From Anabaena sp. 54 (GTDB lineage Bacteria > Cyanobacteriota > Cyanobacteriia > Cyanobacteriales > Nostocaceae): a stretch of DNA of 46,176 nucleotides. The stretch lies in contig OMJF01000132.1 in the NCBI GenBank assembly GCA_900299285.1, positions 1 to 46,176 of the forward strand, written 5' to 3'. A model generated the notes under the pieces. That model saw only the letters and a list, made by a program, of their open reading frames with translations, had not been told where the DNA came from and did no database searches. Of this stretch, positions 14,549-23,507 are shown piece by piece (position 1 is the first letter of the stretch; each line of letters begins with the position of its first letter). The translations under genes were made by a program, and so were the position numbers.

Positions 14549-17287
14549 ATGACTAATATTTATCAAACAATTCCTAGTGCAATTTTTCAGCAAAAGTTTG
14601 TTTGTAATCGTTTAATTGCAAAACCGGAAGGTTTTATAGATTTTCCTAAGTCAGAGATTGAACAATCTATTCCTAAACGATTTGAACAACAAGTTAATAA
14701 ATATCCTGATGCTATTGCTATTAAAACCAATAATCAAACCCTGACCTATACACAATTAAATGAAAATGCTAATCGTTTAGCAAATACAATTCTCTCCCAA
14801 AGAGGAGAACAATCAGAAGTAATTGTCTTATTACTAGAAAAAGGTGCAGATTTCATTACAAGTATCCTGGGAGTTTTAAAAACAGGTAAAATTTTTGTTC
14901 CTTTAGATCCCACATTTCCGATTGATAGACTTACTTATATTATTGAAGATTCCCAAGCTGTTGCATTCATTACTAATAATTTGAACTTGGATTTAGCTAA
15001 GAAATTAGCTAATAATTGTCAATTATTTAATATAGATAATATTAAAGACAATATTAATAGCAATAATTCCGAGAAAAATCCTCTGATTAAAATATCACCA
15101 GAAGCACTAGCTTATATAATTTACACTAGTGGTTCAACCGGTAAACCTAAAGGGGTATTCCAGAATCATCGCAATTCTTTACATTACTGCATGAATGATA
15201 CAAAAACCTTATTAATTAGCCATCAAGATCGTGTAATTTTCCTCTATTCCTGTAGTGCATTAGGAGGAATATTATGTATTTTCTACACTTTACTTAATGG
15301 TGCTAGTCTCTATCCTTTTAACATTAAAGAAGAGGGATTAACTAATTTAGTAAAATGGCTAATTACATCGGAAATTACTATTTATCATTCCTTTACAACC
15401 CTATTTAGACACTTTGTAGATATCCTCACAGATACAGAACAATTTCCTAAAATTCGTCTAGTTAAATTAGGTGGTGAACCTACATTAATTAGAGATGTAG
15501 AAAATTACAAAAAGTATTTTTCTGCAAATTGTATTTTATATGCAAGTTTAGGTGCAACAGAAGCAGGAACTTTTCGTAATTTCATAGTTGATAAAGATAC
15601 GGAAATCGCAAATAGTACCATACCTATGGGCTATCCAGTTCAAGATATGGAAGTTGTCATATTAGATGAAAATAGCCTAGAAGTTAAAAATGGTAATATT
15701 GGAGAAATTGCTCTAAAAAGTGAATATTTAGCTCTGGGTTATTGGCAAAAACAAGAATTAACCGAAACCGTGTTTTTACCAGATATTCAAAATAGTAAAA
15801 AAAGAATTTACCGCACCGGTGATTTAGGCTGTATTCAATCTGATGGTTGTTTAGTTCATAAAGGTAGAAAAGATTTTCAGGTAAAAATTAGAGGTTTTCG
15901 CATTGAAGTTTCAGAAATAGAAATGGAATTGCTCAAAATTCCTCGTCTTCAAGAAGCTGTCGTCGTAGCTACGGAAGATATCCCAGAAAATAAACGTCTC
16001 ATAGCTTATATTGTTGCCAAAAAACAACCAGCACCTACTACTAAAGAAATCCGACAACATTTACAGAATAAACTACCTGAATATATGCTTCCTAGTGCCT
16101 TTATTTTTTTAGATAGTTTGCCATTAACACCCAATGGTAAACTAGATAGAAAGGGACTAGCAGCATTTAATTTAATTAAACCTGAAGGGACTCAAAAATT
16201 TGTTAATCCCCAAAATGATATAGAAAGTCAGTTAATCAAAGTTTGGGAAGATTTATTAGGTGTTCAACCCATTGGTGTTCAAGATGATTTTTTTGAATTG
16301 GGAGGAAATTCCTTATTAGCAGTGCGATTATTTGCTGATATAGAACATAAATTTGCTCAAAAATTGCCACTAGCGGCTTTGTTTCCGTCAGCTACAATAG
16401 CAGCAATAGCCCAAATTATTCAGCAAGAAAAAGTTTTAGAAAACACCCCCAAAGCCAATTATTCATCTTTAGTAGAAATTCAACCCCACGGAACAAAACC
16501 ACCCCTATTTATGATTCATCCTTTAGGGGGAGAAGTTTTATGTTATCGTAATTTAGCAAGACATTTAGGATTAGAACAACCCTTGTATGGACTGCAATTA
16601 CAAAAAGCAAATGAGAAACAGTTTTCTATAGTTCAGGTTGAAAACATGGCCTCCCAATATCTTCAAGAAATTCAGACTCTTCAACCTCAAGGACCTTACT
16701 TTTTGGGAGGATATTCTTTTGGAGGCATTATTGCTTATGAAATAGCTCAACAACTCCACCGTCAAGGTCAAAAAGTTGCATTTTTAGCTATGTTGGATAC
16801 CTGTCGTCCCGGGTATAAGCGACGGTTATCATTCCTAAAACGAATTTATTTACATCTCAATTATATCGGACAACGCAGATCTAAGTATATTTCTCACAAG
16901 GCTAAAAGTTTCTACCAACACGCTAAGTTTTATATAAAACAAATTTTTCAAAATCACTTACGGCTTATTACTCAGATATTTAATCCCTGGATACCTGAAA
17001 TAAATCAGCATTTACACAGCCATGATATTTATATTCAAGCTATGAATACATATATTTTTCAACCTTATTCAGGCCAGGTGACTCTCTTCCGCACAAAAGA
17101 TGAAAATCGAACGGACGCTGTGGGTATAGAATATGACTCAAAATTTGGTTGGGGTGAAATAATAACTGGTGATTTAGATATTAAGTATATTACTGGTTCT
17201 CATCTTTCCCTTCTTGATGAACCTAATGTCAGGGTACTGGCCAAACAAATTAAAAGCTGTTTGCAGAAAGCCCAGAATCTAGAGTAA
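14549..17287 (+). CDS. NRPS-like enzyme: adenylation - carrier - thioesterase
   Basis: 912 residues in the order A (about 40-540), T (about 560-630), TE (about 645-905), with no condensation domain. A-domain motifs: YIIYTSGSTGKPKGV (about 189-203), LGATEAG, YRTGDLG (about 421), GRKDFQVKIRGFRIE and PNGKLDRKG with the catalytic Lys. Carrier: DDFFELGGNSLLAV with the phosphopantetheine Ser near 588. TE: GYSFGG nucleophile elbow (about 721), LDTCRPG, and GSHLSLLDEP supplying the His (about 883). In a gapless alignment with PheA, the Asp235 that binds the alpha-amino group is Leu238 here, so an alpha-keto, hydroxy or other carboxylic acid is likelier than a standard amino acid. The product is unknown. 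The TE may release or dimerise the bound acid. Confidence 0.88.
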   Translation: MTNIYQTIPSAIFQQKFVCNRLIAKPEGFIDFPKSEIEQSIPKRFEQQVNKYPDAIAIKTNNQTLTYTQLNENANRLANTILSQRGEQSEVIVLLLEKGADFITSILGVLKTGKIFVPLDPTFPIDRLTYIIEDSQAVAFITNNLNLDLAKKLANNCQLFNIDNIKDNINSNNSEKNPLIKISPEALAYIIYTSGSTGKPKGVFQNHRNSLHYCMNDTKTLLISHQDRVIFLYSCSALGGILCIFYTLLNGASLYPFNIKEEGLTNLVKWLITSEITIYHSFTTLFRHFVDILTDTEQFPKIRLVKLGGEPTLIRDVENYKKYFSANCILYASLGATEAGTFRNFIVDKDTEIANSTIPMGYPVQDMEVVILDENSLEVKNGNIGEIALKSEYLALGYWQKQELTETVFLPDIQNSKKRIYRTGDLGCIQSDGCLVHKGRKDFQVKIRGFRIEVSEIEMELLKIPRLQEAVVVATEDIPENKRLIAYIVAKKQPAPTTKEIRQHLQNKLPEYMLPSAFIFLDSLPLTPNGKLDRKGLAAFNLIKPEGTQKFVNPQNDIESQLIKVWEDLLGVQPIGVQDDFFELGGNSLLAVRLFADIEHKFAQKLPLAALFPSATIAAIAQIIQQEKVLENTPKANYSSLVEIQPHGTKPPLFMIHPLGGEVLCYRNLARHLGLEQPLYGLQLQKANEKQFSIVQVENMASQYLQEIQTLQPQGPYFLGGYSFGGIIAYEIAQQLHRQGQKVAFLAMLDTCRPGYKRRLSFLKRIYLHLNYIGQRRSKYISHKAKSFYQHAKFYIKQIFQNHLRLITQIFNPWIPEINQHLHSHDIYIQAMNTYIFQPYSGQVTLFRTKDENRTDAVGIEYDSKFGWGEIITGDLDIKYITGSHLSLLDEPNVRVLAKQIKSCLQKAQNLE

Positions 17288-17371
17288 AATATTCCTCAAT
17301 ATTGGATGACGAAGAAAATATTGTCTAGGTTTTTGTTACAATTAATTAAGTTTTTACAGCAAAATACCACT

Positions 17372-18382
17372 ATGGCTTTATACGCAGAATTGCATCGGCA
17401 TCTAGGTGGTTCAGTTGTACCTCGTGTCCTCTGGCGATATTTTCAACGTCACAATACTGAGTTAATTTCTCCCTTTGCTGAATATCCAGAATTTGAAGAT
17501 TTTTACACCCGTCCCCGTAATACCTTGGATGAGTATCTAGAACTACATACCTTGGTAGAAAGTGTCCAAACGGTGGAAACCTTACCCTACTTTATTTACC
17601 GCTTATTGCGCGGTGCTTATATTTTTGAGAATTTGGCTTATTTGGAATTACGTTATACCCCCTATTTACGAACTCCTGAACATTTGAGTCAACATCAGAG
17701 AATTGATAAAATGGCGGAAATTGTGGATATTGTCGGTAAATCTAGTCATATCCCCGAATATCCCATTATCACCCGTCAAATCCTCTGTATGCACTCCCGT
17801 TTACCTTTTGAGGTAAATCAGGCCATTATTGATTTAGCAGCCCAAAATAGGGAATATGTCTGTGGGATAGACGTGGCCGGGGGCGATCGCTATTATGCTG
17901 AAAGGATGGCAGAATGGATACATTTATATAATTATGCCCATTCGTTAAATATTAACACCACAGGGCATCTTTATGAAACTCAAGATGGTTGTTATCCAGA
18001 ATTGCTACCCTATTTAATGCGAATTGGTCATGGTATTCAAATTCCTCTTTTGTATCCTGAGTTACTTCCAGAGATTGCTAAAAGAGGACAATGTTTAGAA
18101 GTTTGTCCGACAACTTATTTAAAAACAGGGACTTTGCAGGATATTCGTCAACTAAAATTAGTCTTTGACCGATGTTTCGCCGCAGAAGTTGATATCGCTA
18201 TTTGTACGGATAATGCCGGATTACATAATATGCGTCTACCCTTTGAATATGAAAATCTTTTGACTTACGACATTATTAATTTTCAACAGTTACAAGCTTG
18301 TCAAGATGCAGCCTTTCGCCATGCTTTTGCGTGGCCTCATAGTCAACGTCCAGCATCTTTATTAACTGGGTTGTTAAAGTAG
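17372..18382 (+). CDS. Adenosine-deaminase-like amidohydrolase
   Basis: 336 residues with the metal-dependent deaminase barrel: ELHRHLGGS (His8, His10), CGIDVAGGDRYY, TGHLYET (His and the catalytic Glu), RIGHGIQ (His), CPTTYLKTG and CTDNAGLHN (Asp280). In classical adenosine deaminase the last motif is TDDP; here the second Asp is Asn281, and the HAGE motif reads HLYE. The metal site looks intact while purine contacts differ, so the substrate may not be adenosine. The ATG at 17372 gives the normal family N terminus; an upstream ATG at 17306 would add 22 unrelated residues. It follows the NRPS-like gene by 84 bp on the same strand. Confidence 0.8.
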   Translation: MALYAELHRHLGGSVVPRVLWRYFQRHNTELISPFAEYPEFEDFYTRPRNTLDEYLELHTLVESVQTVETLPYFIYRLLRGAYIFENLAYLELRYTPYLRTPEHLSQHQRIDKMAEIVDIVGKSSHIPEYPIITRQILCMHSRLPFEVNQAIIDLAAQNREYVCGIDVAGGDRYYAERMAEWIHLYNYAHSLNINTTGHLYETQDGCYPELLPYLMRIGHGIQIPLLYPELLPEIAKRGQCLEVCPTTYLKTGTLQDIRQLKLVFDRCFAAEVDIAICTDNAGLHNMRLPFEYENLLTYDIINFQQLQACQDAAFRHAFAWPHSQRPASLLTGLLK

Positions 18383-18746
18383 ATATGACCTTGCTAAATT
18401 TTGACTCCACCAGTATATGACTGAGGTTTCGCGCCAATGCGGAAAGTTTGATCTCTTGAATTTTCTTTTAAGTTTAAGGGTTAGCTTGAAAAGTATTGTT
18501 ATTAACAAACAAAACCTCATCCCCCTTATCCCCAAACCTGGGAAGAAATGGGGGTTTTTCCCTCAGCTTATGGAATGGAAGCCAACTGCCGACTCCCGAC
18601 CCCTTTTTTATTTTCATCACTTGTGTTATTACAGATAAAAATCACTCAAGTTGTATAATTAACCTGTCTACTCAATTAAACAAATATTTTAAGTATTGTT
18701 TGAGTATTGGCGAGTAGTCCGTCTATTCTAGCTTAATTAAGAATCT
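18383..18746. other. Intergenic region, no gene seen
   Basis: Short overlapping open frames here have no recognisable protein character. A CCCC-rich / GGGG imperfect inverted repeat lies around 18518-18555 (CATCCCCCTTATCCCC against GAAATGGGGGTTT) and could be a terminator for the upstream gene. The last 100 bp are AT-rich and probably hold the promoter of the next gene. Confidence 0.4.
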
Positions 18747-21269
18747 ATGTGGCAACAACAAAAAAAAGATAGTGTAATTATCAATCTGGCTTTATTAATG
18801 TCTATAACTACCAGCCCCATGGTAGCAAGTTTCTTGATTTCCGCACCAGTCCAAGCAGAACCACAGACTCATGCTCCGGCCTTTTCTCTCCCGCAAACGG
18901 TAGAAAATGGTACTATAGTTAAAATTGACGGTTCGGCTAACTTTGTCACCCTTAACCAAACCTTGAAAGAAAGCTTTGAAAAACAGTTTTCGGGAACTCA
19001 GGTAGAAGTTGCTATCAATGGCAATGAAGAAGCTTTAAAAGCGATTTTAGATGGTAAAGTTGATCTAGTATCCCTTGGTCGTAGACTCACCCCAGAAGAA
19101 AAAGCACAAGGTTTACAACAAATACTGGTACGTCGAGAAAAAATCGCTATCATTGTTAGTAAGAATAACCCCTTTCAAGGCGGCTTAACTACTGAACAAT
19201 TGGCGAAAATTTTCCGAGGGGAAATTACAGACTGGTCACAAGTGGGGAATACTCAAGGTAAAATTAGATTTATAGATCATCCTGACCATAGTGATACTCG
19301 TGCTTCCTTGAGCGAATATCTAGCATTTCAGTCTGGCCAATTCCTAGCTCAGACCAATGCTGTACAAATGGTAGATGATAATACAGCTAATATCATTCAA
19401 GAATTAGGTGATGATGGTATTAGCTATGTTTTAGCAAATCAGGTTTCTAAATTGTCAGCGGTGCGAGTCTTGAAAATACAAGACTTATTACCAGAAACTG
19501 TAGAATATCCTTTTGACCAGCCTTTTGTCTACGTTTATCAACAAAATCCCAGTCAGAAAGTTAAGGATTTTCTCGGATTTATTTTAGCTAAACCCGGACA
19601 GGAATCTATAGAAGCTGCTAGACAAGCAGAAGCACGTGCTGTTATGTCGAGTCAATTACAAACTGTTACCACTCCTACCCTAAGCTCGACAGAAATTCCA
19701 ACAGCAACCTCTACAATTAATCAAAATCCATCTTTATCCCCTAGTCCCCAAAGCGCCGCTACACAGCAACCTATAGAAGTTGGAAGTGAAATACAGTTGG
19801 TCAATCCCTTTACTAACCCTTCAATGCTCACCAAAAATCTGGGGTTGTTGCTGCTATTACCCTTACTGCTGATTACTGGTTTAAGTCTACCTTTGTTATG
19901 GGGAAGAAAAAAGCGATCGCTAAATGCAACAACTGCATCAAACTCAAATACATTAGATTCAGAAGACTTAGAGGATAATCACCTCTTTCAAGAAGCAACT
20001 GAGCAAAACCTAGACCAAGCTATCCCACCAACTACAACTAACAATTATCATGGACTCAATGGTAATCACTCTTCAGAAGACATCTCTCCACAAGCAACAA
20101 CACCAAATAATCTAGCCCTCACCCAGACAATTACCCCAAAGGATCAGATAAAGGAAATTAATGAACTTGATTTGGACCATAATCCCACAATCTGGGATAC
20201 AGAAGCTCCTGTGATTGTCGTCAATAATCATTATCCACAAATCCCAAGTATTCATCACGATCTTATTGACTCGGATATACCTGTAGATGAATTTACCAAT
20301 TCTCTACTAGAAACATCTGAACCACTAACACCAACATCATCTGAGCAAAAGACCATGTCTTTGTCAGAATTACTCACTAAATCTCCTGCTCCAATTCAAG
20401 CTCCAATTAGAGAAGATAAATATATCTCTTTATCAGAATTACTCGGTATATCCTTTACACCAAATTACCAATCACCACCAGAGCAAAATTTACTATCCGA
20501 TTTACCATTAAATCTAGAAGAGACTTTAAACTCCATCACCAATGACATTGAACTCAATATACCTCAAATAGCAGAAGAAATATTACCGACTCCACTGCAT
20601 CCTACCACCACAGATGAAAACATCGCCATGGAGTTAGACGCAGAAATAGCAGCTTGGACTACTATTAACCAAATCAATGCTAATGAAAATACCAGAATTA
20701 TCTTTACACCCCGCACTCCCAAATGGGCTTATGTATCTTGGTATATTTCTGATAGTGATAAGCTCAAACAAGTCATAAATCATCAGAAAACATTACAAAA
20801 TAAAAGATCTATGACTTTAGCTGTACGTCTCTATGATGTTACTAATCTTGACCTTAGTTATCAACTTCCTGAATTGGTGCAACAATATGAATGTGAAACC
20901 GCAATTCATGATTGTTATATACCTATTCCTACAGGTGAACGTGATTATATGACAGAAATTGGTTATTTAATTAATGATCATCAGTGGTTATGTCTCGCTC
21001 GCTCTGGTACAGTTCATGTCTTCAGTGGTCCTAGTACAGATTTCTGGTTTGTCGTTGATACCGAATTAGTGATTTATGGTGCTACAAAACAAGATGCTAT
21101 TGTCACTATTGATGGTCAAAATGTCAAACTCAATGCTGATGGTACTTTTAAGGTATCTCTTCCTTTTGTGGATAATTTGGTTGATTATCAAATGACTGCT
21201 ACTTCTGCTAATGAAGAAAATACTAAAACTATTTACCAAAAGTTCTTTCAAGAACAGAAAGAGGATTAA
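18747..21269 (+). CDS. PstS-like binding domain fused through a TM helix to DUF4912
   Basis: 840 residues. A signal peptide ends near ISAPVQA^EP (about 37). Residues 55-295 resemble PstS/PBP-type II phosphate-binding proteins: KIDGSANFVTLNQTL, VDLVSLGRRLTPEE, TTEQLAKIFRGEITDWSQVG. A Ser/Thr/Pro linker follows, then one membrane helix at about 362-387 (GLLLLLPLLLITGLSLPLLWG) with basic GRKKR after it. A long acidic, low-complexity region contains two SLSELL motifs. A DUF4912 module lies at about 655-770 (KWAYVSWYISD, LAVRLYDVT, ARSGTVHVFSGPSTDFW), followed by a beta-rich tail. The topology suggests an external ligand sensor with a cytoplasmic output. The DUF4912 function is unknown to me and no pst genes are nearby. 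Confidence 0.8.
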   Translation: MWQQQKKDSVIINLALLMSITTSPMVASFLISAPVQAEPQTHAPAFSLPQTVENGTIVKIDGSANFVTLNQTLKESFEKQFSGTQVEVAINGNEEALKAILDGKVDLVSLGRRLTPEEKAQGLQQILVRREKIAIIVSKNNPFQGGLTTEQLAKIFRGEITDWSQVGNTQGKIRFIDHPDHSDTRASLSEYLAFQSGQFLAQTNAVQMVDDNTANIIQELGDDGISYVLANQVSKLSAVRVLKIQDLLPETVEYPFDQPFVYVYQQNPSQKVKDFLGFILAKPGQESIEAARQAEARAVMSSQLQTVTTPTLSSTEIPTATSTINQNPSLSPSPQSAATQQPIEVGSEIQLVNPFTNPSMLTKNLGLLLLLPLLLITGLSLPLLWGRKKRSLNATTASNSNTLDSEDLEDNHLFQEATEQNLDQAIPPTTTNNYHGLNGNHSSEDISPQATTPNNLALTQTITPKDQIKEINELDLDHNPTIWDTEAPVIVVNNHYPQIPSIHHDLIDSDIPVDEFTNSLLETSEPLTPTSSEQKTMSLSELLTKSPAPIQAPIREDKYISLSELLGISFTPNYQSPPEQNLLSDLPLNLEETLNSITNDIELNIPQIAEEILPTPLHPTTTDENIAMELDAEIAAWTTINQINANENTRIIFTPRTPKWAYVSWYISDSDKLKQVINHQKTLQNKRSMTLAVRLYDVTNLDLSYQLPELVQQYECETAIHDCYIPIPTGERDYMTEIGYLINDHQWLCLARSGTVHVFSGPSTDFWFVVDTELVIYGATKQDAIVTIDGQNVKLNADGTFKVSLPFVDNLVDYQMTATSANEENTKTIYQKFFQEQKED

Positions 21270-21906
21270 TGGCAATATTACCTATTTATTAGCAAGTAAG
21301 GCGGTTTGTATTGTAAAGCAAGTCGCTTTTCTCAAATTCTCAATTGCAAATTCATACAAAAAAAGTCACTCAATCAAGATTTATAAGTTAGCAGTTAGGA
21401 ATCAAAAGTTACAAACCATGAGTAAAACTTTCTTGTTAAAGAAGTTTCATCGTTAATCTATATCCTAACTGCTTTCACGACTGCTTTAACTGTAGTTAAA
21501 ACTAAATTACAAGTTAACCTAGCATTAATATAAGATAGCAATACAATAACAGAAGATAACAATACAATAACATAAGATTGCAATACAATTGCATAAGATT
21601 ATCTTCAATATTTAATGCTATCTATTAATAGATGATTGTAAATCTATACTAAAATGCAAGAAAGTATCAAATTAATAAAGCAGCAAAAAACAGAAAATTA
21701 TTAACAATTCCATGTTTTATTGGATAAATAAAAATTAAATATTATAAGTTATGCACAAACAACAGAAAAATAAACATAAAAGCCTTATTAATAGACATTA
21801 CTAATGAGTAAAATCTATTAAAGAAAGATATTAAATACATAAAGAAATAGAAGATGCAGAGAGTTTTTGGGTAAGTCCCAAAAATATGTCATTTTTATGT
21901 TTATGC
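21270..21906. other. Long AT-rich intergenic region
   Basis: These 637 bp are very AT-rich and have no supported gene. Short open frames in the first 190 bp look like chance. The region carries a 21-bp tandem repeat (listed separately). It lies between the stops of two convergent genes, so transcription from both sides should end here. Confidence 0.5.
21531..21600. repeat. 21-bp tandem repeat, about 3.3 copies
   Basis: Units begin at 21531, 21552, 21573 and 21594, with the core AAGATAGCAATACAATAAC varying to AAGATAACAATACAATAAC and AAGATTGCAATACAATTGC. Mismatches between copies show some age. No open frame uses it. Confidence 0.7.
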
Positions 21907-23271
21907 TTAACCACTAGTTAATTGTTTAATATCAGCGTGAAAATTAGCATTTTGTAATGCTTGCAGTGCTGTTATTGAATCTTGTACCCAAAACTGTCTA
22001 CCAAACCGGACAATTTCTCGATGATTTCCTGCTTGAACAATGCCAATTACTGGTACTTTTGATTTATTATCCTTATCTCCAGTTTGAGCTTTAAGAATTG
22101 TATTTAGACGATGTTGTTCTTCAAGACTCCCCGCTTGTTGTGGACTAAGTTCCAATAAAATCATTTTTACCGTTTCTACAGTTTCTGCATCTTCCAGAAT
22201 AAATTGACTTTGTTCATCACGACGATCTACCTTACCCCAAATAATTAATCTAGCATCAACTGCCAGTATAGAATTAATGCGTTCATAAGTTTTAGGAAAA
22301 ACAACAGCTTCCGTAGCAGCAGATAAATCTTCAACCTGCAAAATTGCCATTGGTTCACCTTTTTTTGTCATTACTTTTTTAACATTATTCAACATTACTA
22401 CTGCACAAAGGATAGAATCATCCTTTTGTTCACCCAGTTGTGCTAAATTAATTGGTGCAAGAACTGACGATGATTGTCTAATAGATTTTAAAGGGTGATC
22501 TGAAAGATAAAATCCTAATAATTCCTTTTCCATTCGTAATTTTTCTTGAGGTGGTAAATCATTAACAGGAGGAGCTTTTGGAGCAGATTCAAAAGTGTTT
22601 TTTTGAGGTTGATTGTTATTAGTTGCTAAACCTCCTCCTAATAAATCAAAGATGCTTCCTTGTCCACTAGCCTTATCTTTAGCACGAGATTGTGCCCATT
22701 CATAAACTAATTCTAAATCATGAATTAATTGGTTACGATTAGGTTCAATTTTATCAAAAGCACCGCAATGAATTAGCGATTCTAAAGTACGTCGGTTCAT
22801 AGATCGTAAATCAACACGATCGCAAAAATCCGCCAGAGATTTGAATGGTACTAATTCCCCTGATTGTTCTCTTGCTTCTAAAATACTAAGAATGGCATTT
22901 TGTCCCACATTTCGCACCGCCGAAAATCCAAATAAAATCTTATTATCCACGGGTGTAAAATCTAAACCAGAGCGATTAACATCGGGAGGATCAATAGTGA
23001 TACTCATATTAGAACAATTATCAAGATACTTGCGTACTTTATCAGTATCACCACTGTTAGCAGTTAGCAGCGCGGACATATATTCCAATGGATAATTGGC
23101 TTTTAAATATGATGTTTGATAGGTGACATAAGCGTAAGCAGTGGAGTGAGATTTATTGAAACAATTGGCAGCGACAAAACCATTTTTGATTACAAAATTA
23201 TGATCATTTTCTACACCAATATCATAAACATTGGCTTGACCGACATATTTCCGAGAAATTATTTTCACCAT
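21907..23271 (-). CDS. dnaE: DNA polymerase III alpha subunit, C-terminal half, with split intein IntC
   Basis: 454 residues. Residues 1-36 are the C-terminal half of the cyanobacterial split DnaE intein: MVKIISRKYVGQANVYDIGV, then DHNFVIKNGFVAAN ending in the splice Asn36, followed by the extein CFNKSHSTAYAYVTYQ with Cys37 as the +1 nucleophile. The rest is the C-terminal part of the replicative polymerase, including MSALLTANSGDTDKVRKYLDNC, the helix-hairpin-helix region and an OB domain (ILCAVVMLNNVKKVMTKKGEPMA). The N-terminal half with IntN must be encoded elsewhere; trans-splicing joins the two. The abrupt start is therefore normal, not a truncation. IntC includes the block F/G His and Asn needed for splicing. 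Confidence 0.95.
   Translation of the reverse strand: MVKIISRKYVGQANVYDIGVENDHNFVIKNGFVAANCFNKSHSTAYAYVTYQTSYLKANYPLEYMSALLTANSGDTDKVRKYLDNCSNMSITIDPPDVNRSGLDFTPVDNKILFGFSAVRNVGQNAILSILEAREQSGELVPFKSLADFCDRVDLRSMNRRTLESLIHCGAFDKIEPNRNQLIHDLELVYEWAQSRAKDKASGQGSIFDLLGGGLATNNNQPQKNTFESAPKAPPVNDLPPQEKLRMEKELLGFYLSDHPLKSIRQSSSVLAPINLAQLGEQKDDSILCAVVMLNNVKKVMTKKGEPMAILQVEDLSAATEAVVFPKTYERINSILAVDARLIIWGKVDRRDEQSQFILEDAETVETVKMILLELSPQQAGSLEEQHRLNTILKAQTGDKDNKSKVPVIGIVQAGNHREIVRFGRQFWVQDSITALQALQNANFHADIKQLTSG
23164..23271 (-). other. IntC of the split DnaE intein
   Basis: Encodes residues 1-36 of the dnaE-C product. It resembles the Nostoc-type IntC (fast-splicing Npu/Ava group) more than the Synechocystis one, in KYVG, NVYDIGV and DHNFVIKNG. 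It carries the penultimate-region motif VAAN and is followed by CFN. Confidence 0.93.
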
Positions 23272-23306
23272 ATTACTTATCTTTGCAAAATTTGTTTATT
23301 TACATC

Positions 23307-23459
23307 TTAATAGTCACTATCAGCGACACAAATACCTTTACATTTAATACCATTTGTAGCAGTGCGTTGACAATGGGGACATAAAACTTTTTCGGTTTCT
23401 GTTTCTTTATTAATGCTTTGTTGTAGCTGGTCTTTTTCGGTCTGGAGTTTTTCATTCAT
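23307..23459 (-). CDS. Small zinc-ribbon-like protein (50 aa)
   Basis: Begins MNEKLQTEKDQLQQSINKET (a short helix) and continues KVLCPHCQRTATNGIKCKGICVADSDY, with Cys-x2-Cys and Cys-x3-Cys pairs that could bind zinc. I recall similar short proteins ending in CVADSDY in other Nostocales, but none with a known role. The start is the ATG at 23459; the frame runs further upstream into a repeat and is probably not coding there. It ends 35 bp before dnaE-C on the same strand and may share its transcript. Confidence 0.6.
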   Translation of the reverse strand: MNEKLQTEKDQLQQSINKETETEKVLCPHCQRTATNGIKCKGICVADSDY

Positions 23460-23507
23460 AGGAATGGTGTAATTTTTCGTAATTATGGCAATAATCGGTT
23501 TAGCGCT

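Noticed and set aside
18417..18717. Small plus-strand frames between the amidohydrolase and the DUF4912 gene
   Set aside because: Two frames overlap each other over the same DNA, neither resembles a protein family, and the DNA contains a C/G-rich inverted repeat.
21907..23271. Truncated dnaE pseudogene
   Set aside because: The first 36 codons are an intact IntC followed by Cys-Phe-Asn, the normal layout of the split cyanobacterial dnaE-C gene.
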